Assembly: GCA_020344865.1 (NCBI GenBank)
Contig: CP070830.1
Coordinates: 317,905 to 328,968, forward strand
Direction: 5' to 3'
DNA from: Planctomycetota bacterium
Lineage (GTDB): Bacteria > Planctomycetota > Phycisphaerae > Sedimentisphaerales > Anaerobacaceae
Length of the DNA: 11,064 nt
A program made the translations under genes and the position numbers. A model generated the notes under the pieces. It saw nothing but the letters and a program-made list of their open reading frames with translations. It was not told the origin of the DNA and made no database searches. This document shows, one piece after another, positions 1 to 6,242 of this stretch. Positions within the stretch are counted from its first letter, which is position 1. Each line of letters opens with the position of its first letter.

Positions 1-528
1 ACCTATCCGCTGGCTTCGCTGGTTCATTACGAATTTCCGGCCCGGGGCGATATGCCTGCGTTGAAGCTGCACTGGTATGACGGCGGAATGCTGCCTGCTC
101 GGCCGGAGGAGCTGGAAGAAGGCAGGAAGCTGTCAGATGAAGACGGTATAATTTTTGTCGGCGACAAGGGTAAGATACTTGCCGAAGGCTGGGGTGCCCA
201 AAGCGTTAGGCTGATACCGGAGACGAAGATGCGGGCTTACAAGCGGCCGGACAAGACCCTGCCGCGGTTAGCAGACGGGCACTATAAGGAGTTTGTCGAG
301 GCGTGCAAGAACGGAGGGCCGACGGGCTCGAATTTCGACTTTGCGAGTTTGGTCACCGAAACAGCGTTGCTGGGCAACGTTGCGATTCTGACCGGTAAGG
401 ATAGAGGTTGGGGTTCATGTCTGACAAGAGAGAAGCTGAACTGGGACGGCCCGAATATGAAGGTCACCAACGTGCCCGAGGCAAATGACCACATACACCG
501 GCAGTATCGCCAGGGCTGGACCTTGTAA
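1..528 (+). CDS. Gfo/Idh/MocA family oxidoreductase, C-terminal part (5' end outside window)
   Basis: The reading frame is open from base 1 and ends at TAA 526-528, giving 175 residues of a protein that starts upstream. These residues resemble the C-terminal alpha/beta domain of the planctomycete-type Gfo/Idh/MocA dehydrogenases: the LKLHWYDGG strand, then GSNFDFASLVTETALLGNVAI, where the partner domain packs on the NAD-binding fold, then LNWDGPNMKVTNVPEAN and a closing YRQGW. In the family these enzymes oxidise or epimerise sugars, inositols and related polyols with NAD(P). The Rossmann domain, and so cofactor and substrate, cannot be seen. Between ILTGK and EKLNWD there is a stretch of about ten residues (DRGWGSCLTR) that I do not recall in relatives. 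The next gene is a member of the same superfamily 67 bases downstream, so the two were probably co-transcribed. The family call is firm; the substrate is unknown. Confidence 0.88.
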   Translation, partial: TYPLASLVHYEFPARGDMPALKLHWYDGGMLPARPEELEEGRKLSDEDGIIFVGDKGKILAEGWGAQSVRLIPETKMRAYKRPDKTLPRLADGHYKEFVEACKNGGPTGSNFDFASLVTETALLGNVAILTGKDRGWGSCLTREKLNWDGPNMKVTNVPEANDHIHRQYRQGWTL

Positions 529-595
529 TTGCTTGTCGGCTTGTGAGAATAAAAAAGTATCATATTAACTTGTGTTTACTTGAGGAGTACTGGTT

Positions 596-1849
596 ATGAA
601 AGATAAGAAAAAAACCACCGAGCGTGGTGATGGGAAGATTTCGAGGCGCAACTTTATCGCCGGTGCGGCGGCTACGTCCTTTGTGCTAATGAAGCCGTCG
701 CTCGTACGAGGCACCCAGGCCAACTCGAAGATAAAGCTCGGAATCATCGGCTGCGGCATGCGCGGAAAATGGATAACCGACTTGTTCCAAAAGCACGGCG
801 GATACGAGATATTCGCCGCCGCCGACTACTTCCAGGACAGGGTCGACGAACTTGGCGAGCAGTTCGGAGTGGACAAATCCCGACGCTACGCGACCCTGTC
901 GGGCTATAAGAAGCTTCTGGATTCGGGCGTGGATGCGGTGGCGATTGAGAGCCCGCCGTATTTTCATCCTGAGCAGGCCGCGGATGCGGTGGATGCCGGC
1001 GTACATGCAATGGTGGCTAAGCCTGCGGCTGTTGACGTGCCCGGCTGCTAACTCTTTGGCGAAAGCTGCAAAAAGGCTGCCGCCAAGAAGCTCGTCTTTT
1101 ATGTCGACTTCCAGACGCGGGCGAATGAGTTCTATCGCGAGGCAGTCAAGCGGGCCCAGTACGGCGACATAGGCCGTATGGTCTGTGGTGAGGCTTCCTT
1201 CAAGTGCGGTGACGTCTGGAAGCATGGTTGGAATCCCGTTGAGCCCATTCTTAAGGAAAATCCCACTGACCCTGAAGCCCGTCTTAAGGCTTGGGGACTG
1301 GACAAAGTGCTCTCCGGCGACATTCTCGTCGAACAAACCATCCACGCCATTGACGTCGCTACCTGGATACTGGATGCCGACCCTGTCAGCGCGCATGGTT
1401 CAGGCGGACGAAAACATTATGAGTACGGAGATATTTGGGATTATTTTGTCGTAATATACCGTTTCCCGAATAATGTTCTTGTCAACCTTATAGCCAAACA
1501 GTGCGATGGAGGTCATTTCGGTAATATTGGCTGTACGATGTATGGACTTGACGGGGCGATTGATACGCGTTACGGCGGCAAAGTCTCTATCCAGGGAAGC
1601 AATCCTTACAAAGGAGGCGAGACGGGCAATCTCTATCCCGAAGGCACCGCTGCCAATATCGCTGCGTTTTACGACGATATAACCAAGGGCCGGTTCGCCA
1701 ATACAACGGTAGGTCCCAGTGTACGAAGCAATCTGGCATCGATTCTTGCGCGTGACGCCGCTTACAAGGGCAGCCTGCTCACCTTTGATGAGATGCTAAA
1801 AGCAAACGAAAAGCTGGAATCGGACGTCGTAAAAGGCCTGAAGGCATAA
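596..1849 (+). pseudogene. Tat-exported Gfo/Idh/MocA family oxidoreductase, interrupted by an in-frame TAA
   Basis: One frame runs for 417 codons from ATG 596 to TAA 1847-1849, broken only by TAA at 1049-1051 (codon 152). The start has a strong ribosome binding site, GAGGAG at 582-587, 8 bases upstream. The N-terminus carries a Tat signal (SRRNFI at about residues 16-21, then a hydrophobic stretch). The nucleotide-binding motif GIIGCGMRG follows at about 49-57, then the AKPAAVD segment in place of the usual EKP. After the stop the same frame continues with LFGESCKKA, VDFQTRANEFY and EQTIHAIDVATWI, which holds the conserved His region, to a normal C-terminus. The fragments would be 151 residues (596-1051) and at most about 260; an internal ATG at 1178 has no evident ribosome binding site. 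The first fragment lacks most of the substrate domain, so no active enzyme is expected. Because everything else is intact, the change is either recent or a sequencing error. In the family, such exported enzymes act on sugars or polyols in the periplasm. Confidence 0.85.
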
Positions 1850-1882
1850 GGTATTGATGCGGAATACCTTCGGAGCATTTTT
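1848..1882 (+). terminator. Possible short intrinsic terminator after the oxidoreductase
   Basis: AAGGTATT (1848-1855) and AATACCTT (1863-1870) are a perfect 8-base inverted repeat around a 7-base loop, overlapping the stop codon at 1847-1849. A run of five T follows at 1878-1882, but 7 bases separate it from the stem and the stem is AT-rich, so termination may be weak. Confidence 0.4.
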
Positions 1883-2261
1883 GCACTTAGGCTTTAGCGC
1901 ACAAGGCAAAACAGTCCGCTACGGCACTTTCAGGTGGTGTCAGTAATGACGGCTTAGTTGCTGTGGCTGAGCCAGCGGTAGTTAATGAGTTCTGGCGGGC
2001 GGGGTGAAAGTGGGTGCGGATTTGATTGATTCATTCGTGGATGGTGAATCGTGTCTCGCGGGAGTTTAAAGGTTAAAGTGGAAAGTGCAAAGCCATAGTG
2101 AAAAAGTAAAAACCGGCGTGGTTTGTGGGTAAATGAGGTTTGGAAAAATAAAAAGAGGTTGTGTGTGCGACTGATTCGAGTTATAATGGGGCGAAATTCG
2201 GAATGAGGCTCAGGGATGGGTGATGAAGAAATATTAACACCTATGGTAGAGGGAAAGAGGA
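1850..2261. other. 412-base intergenic spacer
   Basis: No coding frame is supported here. Apart from the hairpin at its left end and the promoter near its right end, the spacer holds purine-rich, A-rich text (about 2060-2160) with repeated GTGGAAAGTG-like words. I see no RNA gene. Confidence 0.6.
2159..2187 (+). promoter_or_regulatory. Sigma70-like promoter for the repeat-rich secreted protein
   Basis: TATAAT at 2182-2187 is a perfect -10 hexamer. TTGTGT at 2159-2164 matches the first three bases of TTGACA at an ideal 17-base spacing. The resulting leader would be about 70 bases to the start at 2262. The -35 is weak, so the call rests mainly on the -10. Confidence 0.45.
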
Positions 2262-5168
2262 ATGACAATGGAGGCTAAAAGAAGGGCTAAATCAAGCGGT
2301 AAGAGCGGTATTTTTGTCATTTTAGTGGTTTTAATCTACTGGATTCTTGGAGGTTTCTTAGTATCCGATGTACGGGCCACAAAGATATACTGGACGGACA
2401 GGGATTACGACAGGATTCAGCGGGCAAATCTGGATGGCACTAACATCGAGAACCTTATCACCACAGGTGTGTATGACCCGAGGGGAATCACCGTTGACCT
2501 ATTCGCAGGCAAGATGTACTGGATCGATAACTATTATGACAATATTCAGCGGGCCAATCTGGATGGTAGCAATGTTGAGAATATTGTCACGGGACTGACT
2601 GACCCATACGGCGGCATTGCTCTGGACGTAATAGCAGGTACGATGTACTGGACCGAATACAACGGCCACAGGATTCGGCGGGCCAATGTTGACGGTAGCA
2701 ATATTAGGGATATTATCACGGGACTTAGCTACCCATTCGACATTGCCCTTGACGTGTCTGCAGGCAAAATTTACTGGACGGATGATGGTACTGATAAGAT
2801 CCAGCGAGCGAATCTTGACGGGACAAGCCTTGAAGATTTAGTAACAGGTTTAAGTAGTCCTCGTGGTATTGCGCTTGATTTATCAGGCCGTAAGATGTAC
2901 TGGACGGACAGTGGTTACGACAGGATTCAACGTGCCAACCTGGACGGAAGCAATGTTGAAACTCTGATTAACACGGGCGGTCCATACGGAATCACCCTGG
3001 ATCTGTCAGCTGGTAAAATGTACTGGACTGATTACTCCAACAACAAGATACAACGGGCAAATCTAGACGGAAGCAATGCTCAGGATATTCTGACAGGACT
3101 GGGCGATTATTCTTTTGGGATAACAATTTCGCAGTACCTTATTATTGATGATCTCCAGATTGAGCCCTGGGGGCGTTTAATATCCTCGGGCCCTGTTTAC
3201 GGGCCATTTACACCGGAATGCATCAGTCATACTCTGACAAATGCCGGCCCGAACACAATCAGTTGGAATGTGGACTGGACCGCAGACTGGTTTGATGTCA
3301 CACCTGATGCAGGGACGCTAGCCAGCGGGGCTTCGGTGACGGTTCAGGTCTGCATTAATTCTCATGCCCATTATCTGGAGCCAGGTGTTTATAACGATCA
3401 TGTGACGTTTTTGAATGCCAACAGTGGCATTAAACAAACCACGTGTTTAGAGCTAAGGGTTCAATATCAACAGAGGAAGCTACTTGCTTTGGATGGATAC
3501 AAAAATGATCATTTTGGACATAGTGTTTCGATTGACGGTGAGTACGCGATCGTTGGGGCACACTTGGATGACGACAAGGGGTCTAATTCCGGCTCGGCAT
3601 ATATATTCAAGCACGAAGGTGAGATATGGAGCCAGCAGGCCAAGCTAATTCCTTCAGACGGTTCCGATGGTGATAATTTTGGGTACAGTGTTTCGATTGA
3701 TGGTGATTACGCAATTGTTGGTTCTTATCATGATGATGATAAAGGGTCAGACTCTGGTTCGGTGTATATATTCAGACGTGAGGGTGAGACCTGGACACAG
3801 CAGACCAAGCTGCTTGCTTCAGATGGGTACACCTTCGATTATTTTGGGGTTAATGTTTCGATTGATGGCGACTATGCTATAGTTGGTTCTAATGATGAAT
3901 CAGCTTATATATTCAAGCGTGAGGCAGAAGTCTGGAGTGAGCAGGTAAAGCTGAAAGCCTCGGACTGGTACCATAATGATTATTTCGGTTCTGAAGTTTC
4001 GATTGATGGGGAGTATGCAATCGTTGGAGCTTGTGGCGATGACTACAACAATGTGTCAGACGCTGGCTCGGCATATATATTCAAACGTGACGGTAATAGC
4101 TGGAGCCAGCAGGCGAAGCTGCTTGCTTCGGACGGGTGCAAATATGATTACTTTGGGCGGAGTGTTTCAATTGACGGGGATTGTGTGATTATTGGGGCGC
4201 ATCAAAATACCTCTTCTGGTTCGGCGTATATATTCAAACGTGATGGTACGACTTGGAGCGGGCAGGTCAAACTGACACCCTCGGATGGACATATTGGTGA
4301 TTATTTTGGATGCAGTGTTTCGATTGACGGTGAGTATGTAATCGTTGGGGCATTTAGCGATGACGACAACGGCTCTAATTCAGGCTCGGCGTATGTATTC
4401 GGAATTTTTAATACCGGGCCGGTTTCGTGTGTTGTTGGAGGTGACAGGCTTGTTGAGGCGGATAGTAATTGTGAGGGGAGGGTTGTGCTGGATGGTTCGT
4501 GTTCGAGTGATGAGGATAGTACGGCCGGGACGAACGATGATATAAATGATTTTGACTGGTATGAGGTGATAGACGCGTGCGAGCCGAACAGCGATATTTA
4601 CTTAGGCAGCGGAGAGGTTATAGAGTGCAATTTAGGTTTGGGCGAGCATTTAATTGTCTTAGAGGTAACGGACAAGGCGGGGGCGTATGACAGCAATGAG
4701 GTGGTGATTACGGTTGAGGATGTAACGCCGCCGGAGTTTAGTTTGTTTGTAGAGCCGAATGTACTTTGGCCGCCGAACCACAGGATGGTCAGGATTGACG
4801 TGAGCTGGGAGGTGAGTGATAACTGTGATGAGCAGGTGCAGGTGTCGCTGGTGGGTGTAACGAGCAGCGAGGAAGATGATGGCAGGGGTGACGGGCGGAC
4901 GAAGAACGATATTATAATAGCCGATGACGGGTCTATATATCTGCGTGCAGAGCGGACGGGAAGTGGGGCAGGGAGGATTTACACGATAACTTATGAGGCG
5001 GTGGACGATTCTGGGAACGCGACGGAGGCTAGTGCGGAGGTTTTGGTGCCGGACGGGTATCGGTGGCGGCATCGTGAGCGTATCAGAGACAAGACATTAG
5101 ACACCAGACCCAAGACAAGAGACAAGAAGAGCGTGCAGCGTAGAGCGTATAGGGTGAGTTTAATTTAA
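2262..5168 (+). CDS. Large secreted multidomain protein: YWTD propeller, Ig/BACON-like, FG-GAP repeats, PKD-like domains
   Basis: 968 residues. A signal peptide or anchor lies at about 17-40 (FVILVVLIYWILGG, then VRA). Six YWTD-type repeats (KxYWTD ... IQRANLDGSN ...) fill about 41-285, enough for one closed six-bladed propeller. A BACON/Ig-like domain (NAGPNTISWNVDW ... ADWFDVTPDAGTL) follows at about 290-400. Six FG-GAP-type repeats (YFGxSVSIDGxYAIVGA ... GSAYIFK) span about 404-712; the third and fifth are short. A PKD-like segment (GPVSCVVGGDRLVEADSN) lies at about 717-820, and a segment with LWPPNHRMV and SDNCD at about 822-928. These repeat families mediate protein or carbohydrate binding at cell surfaces. 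I see no enzyme motif, dockerin, or PEP-CTERM or LPXTG sorting signal. ATG 2268 is an equally good start, 7 bases after AGAGG (2256-2260). Residues from about 933 are a basic, low-complexity tail that may not be native. The ligand is unknown. Confidence 0.85.
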   Translation: MTMEAKRRAKSSGKSGIFVILVVLIYWILGGFLVSDVRATKIYWTDRDYDRIQRANLDGTNIENLITTGVYDPRGITVDLFAGKMYWIDNYYDNIQRANLDGSNVENIVTGLTDPYGGIALDVIAGTMYWTEYNGHRIRRANVDGSNIRDIITGLSYPFDIALDVSAGKIYWTDDGTDKIQRANLDGTSLEDLVTGLSSPRGIALDLSGRKMYWTDSGYDRIQRANLDGSNVETLINTGGPYGITLDLSAGKMYWTDYSNNKIQRANLDGSNAQDILTGLGDYSFGITISQYLIIDDLQIEPWGRLISSGPVYGPFTPECISHTLTNAGPNTISWNVDWTADWFDVTPDAGTLASGASVTVQVCINSHAHYLEPGVYNDHVTFLNANSGIKQTTCLELRVQYQQRKLLALDGYKNDHFGHSVSIDGEYAIVGAHLDDDKGSNSGSAYIFKHEGEIWSQQAKLIPSDGSDGDNFGYSVSIDGDYAIVGSYHDDDKGSDSGSVYIFRREGETWTQQTKLLASDGYTFDYFGVNVSIDGDYAIVGSNDESAYIFKREAEVWSEQVKLKASDWYHNDYFGSEVSIDGEYAIVGACGDDYNNVSDAGSAYIFKRDGNSWSQQAKLLASDGCKYDYFGRSVSIDGDCVIIGAHQNTSSGSAYIFKRDGTTWSGQVKLTPSDGHIGDYFGCSVSIDGEYVIVGAFSDDDNGSNSGSAYVFGIFNTGPVSCVVGGDRLVEADSNCEGRVVLDGSCSSDEDSTAGTNDDINDFDWYEVIDACEPNSDIYLGSGEVIECNLGLGEHLIVLEVTDKAGAYDSNEVVITVEDVTPPEFSLFVEPNVLWPPNHRMVRIDVSWEVSDNCDEQVQVSLVGVTSSEEDDGRGDGRTKNDIIIADDGSIYLRAERTGSGAGRIYTITYEAVDDSGNATEASAEVLVPDGYRWRHRERIRDKTLDTRPKTRDKKSVQRRAYRVSLI
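2380..3120 (+). repeat. Six tandem YWTD-encoding repeats
   Basis: The coding DNA repeats with a period of about 126-129 bases. Each unit encodes K(I/M)YWTD, then RIQRANLDGSN, then a (D/E)(I/L)(I/V)TGL turn. The second and third units vary the core to YWID and YWTE. Phrases such as TACTGGAC recur nearly unchanged, so the units arose by duplication or are homogenised by recombination. Confidence 0.85.
3475..4400 (+). repeat. Six tandem FG-GAP-type repeats
   Basis: Each unit encodes an FG(x)3VSIDG core, a (D/E)YAIVG strand, an acidic DDD(K/N)GS loop, GSAYIFK, and W(S/T)xQxKL. The full period is about 165 bases; units three and five lost most of the acidic loop. In this family the Asp/Asn-rich loops often bind calcium, so the short units may lack that site. 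Confidence 0.8.
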
Positions 5169-5180
5169 TGCGTAGGCTAG

Positions 5181-5226
5181 ATCCTTCGACTGTGCGGCCC
5201 TAAGGGCCGCTCCGCTCAGGATGACA
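5181..5226. repeat. REP-like palindromic element with internal GC hairpin
   Basis: The outer arms ATCCT (5181-5185) and AGGAT (5218-5222) flank a perfect hairpin, GCGGCCC (5194-5200), TAA loop, GGGCCGC (5204-5210). The motif CCTTCGAC ... GCTCAGG is shared with the element 70 bases downstream. CCTTCGAC/GCTCAGG-type elements are, from general knowledge, common dispersed repeats in environmental genomes. It may also end transcription after the secreted-protein gene. Confidence 0.65.
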
Positions 5227-5233
5227 GAGGGAG

Positions 5234-5295
5234 ATTCCACTTCGGCAGGCTCCCTTCGACAAGCTCAGGGCAGGCAGGACAAGCAAGTGTGGAAT
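5234..5295. repeat. Second REP-like element inside a larger inverted repeat
   Basis: CCTTCGAC (5253-5260) and GCTCAGG (5263-5269) repeat the core of the preceding element, here separated by only AA instead of the GC hairpin. The core lies inside a wider inverted repeat, ATTCCAC (5234-5240) and GTGGAAT (5289-5295). No coding frame covers it. Confidence 0.55.
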
Positions 5296-5427
5296 GAGAG
5301 GGGGTGCGGGTGGAAAGGGTGAAAAATAAGGTAAAAAAGCTATAGTTATAAGTCGGATTGTCCGATGTGAGCATAAGAGTGTCAGTTGGAAAAGTGATAC
5401 TGTTCGGGGTGGCTTTGGAGAACAGCT

Positions 5428-5847
5428 ATGTCAGGTATTTTCGGACGAAAGAAGAAGTCGGGGAAGGCCAAGATACTGATAGTCGAGGATGAGCCGGAGA
5501 TTCTGAGGACGGTCCAAGACCGACTGGAGATGTATAAGTACGAGGTTTTAACAGCGTGTGACGGGAAAGAAGGTCTTGAGAAGGCGATTGGAGAGCGGCC
5601 GGACATTGTGCTTCTTGACGTGAATATGCCGGTGATGGACGGGTTCTTGATGCTCGAGGCCTTGAGGAAGCATCCTGAAGGGGCGGAGATTGCGGTTATA
5701 ATGATGACGGTGCGCGACCAGAAGGAGGATATCGTTCGGGCGGAGGCCAGCGGTGTGGAGGATTATGTTGCCAAGCCGTTTGAACTGGGGGAACTGGTAG
5801 ATAAAGTGGAAAAGGTCCTCGAGCGTCGGAAAGCCGGTGTGAGCTGA
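5428..5847 (+). CDS. Stand-alone CheY-like response regulator receiver protein
   Basis: 139 residues with a single receiver domain after a short basic lead (FGRKKKSGKAK). The acidic pocket is E20-D21, the phosphoacceptor is D64 (LLDVNMPVMDG), and the switch residues are T94 (MMTV) and K116 (AKPF), so all catalytic positions are present. There is no DNA-binding or enzymatic output domain. It must therefore act by protein contact, as CheY, DivK and Spo0F do, or as a phosphorelay intermediate. GGAG at 5417-5420 is 7 bases before the ATG. No histidine kinase or partner lies in the window, and long spacers on both sides suggest it is transcribed alone. A small TCGGA/TCCGA hairpin at 5353-5365 precedes it. 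The domain call is very firm; the pathway is unknown. Confidence 0.93.
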   Translation: MSGIFGRKKKSGKAKILIVEDEPEILRTVQDRLEMYKYEVLTACDGKEGLEKAIGERPDIVLLDVNMPVMDGFLMLEALRKHPEGAEIAVIMMTVRDQKEDIVRAEASGVEDYVAKPFELGELVDKVEKVLERRKAGVS

Positions 5848-6231
5848 TAGTTTGGTGAGCCGTCATAAGTGGTGAGTAGTACTCATCAGGGTCTATAACC
5901 GGTCGAGGGGCATAATCTGGGATAGCGGCCGGTAAAGCCTCTAACAAATACCCCCCCAAAACGGAGTCGTTTCCTGTGGCTTTTTAGAGACGGAGGCGGT
6001 GGTTTTGCGCTTTTATGCAATAAGTTGGGGGAATATTTCGTCTAAGATAAGCGAAAGGGCTTGATTTGCGCGTTTATTTTTTGCTATAATGGTTAAATAC
6101 AGGTTTTTGGCCCAGGTCAAGGGAAAGGGCGTTAATCCAAGTGCGTTAAGCGGCCTGGGGGTGAGACTTTTCTAATTTAGGTTGGTGAAAAGGGATTATT
6201 ATGGCGGGGTATAGGCCGCAGGTGATTGAGA
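5848..6231. other. 384-base spacer and leader of the export operon
   Basis: The left part holds a near-perfect palindrome, TGAGTAGTACTCA (5873-5885). It also has two interleaved short stems: ACCGG 5898-5902 with CCGGT 5929-5933, and GAGG 5905-5908 with CCTC 5938-5941. A C7 tract lies at 5951-5957. The right part holds the promoter at 6061-6090 and a leader. In the leader CCCAGG (6111-6116) can pair with CCTGGG (6154-6159), and GCGTTAA occurs twice (6129-6135 and 6143-6149). It matches no riboswitch class I can name. Confidence 0.5.
6061..6090 (+). promoter_or_regulatory. Sigma70-like promoter of the export operon
   Basis: TTGATT (6061-6066), an 18-base AT-rich spacer, then a perfect TATAAT (6085-6090). 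Transcription would begin near 6097, leaving a leader of about 135 bases before the adaptor gene. Confidence 0.55.
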
Positions 6232-6242
6232 GTGCAGACTAA
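6201..6242 (+). CDS. Possible 13-codon upstream ORF overlapping the adaptor gene start
   Basis: ATG 6201 to TAA 6240-6242 encodes MAGYRPQVIESAD. It has a better start than the gene it precedes: AAAAGGGA (6188-6195) sits about 6 bases before an ATG. Its stop lies just past the proposed GTG start of the adaptor (6232) in a different frame, so translating it would bring ribosomes to that weak start. There is no homology evidence. It could equally be chance. Confidence 0.3.
   Translation: MAGYRPQVIESAD

Noticed and set aside
1049..1051. Programmed stop-codon read-through or a reassigned codon
   Set aside because: The codon is TAA, not the TGA or TAG used for selenocysteine or pyrrolysine, and TAA ends several other genes in the window. 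I see no recoding hairpin. A mutation or sequence error is simpler.
686..1396. 236-codon reading frame on the - strand
   Set aside because: It lies opposite the Tat-exported oxidoreductase, whose + strand frame has clear family motifs. The - strand product resembles nothing and has no convincing start site.
3475..4400. CRISPR-like or satellite repeats
   Set aside because: The repetition follows codon structure and encodes FG-GAP units; there are no uniform spacers.
5890..5980. Cyclic di-GMP (GEMM-I) riboswitch
   Set aside because: The words GGTAAAGCC and CTAAC recall part of that class, but the CAAACC segment, the GACGCAAAGCC core and the tetraloop-receptor arrangement are not present.
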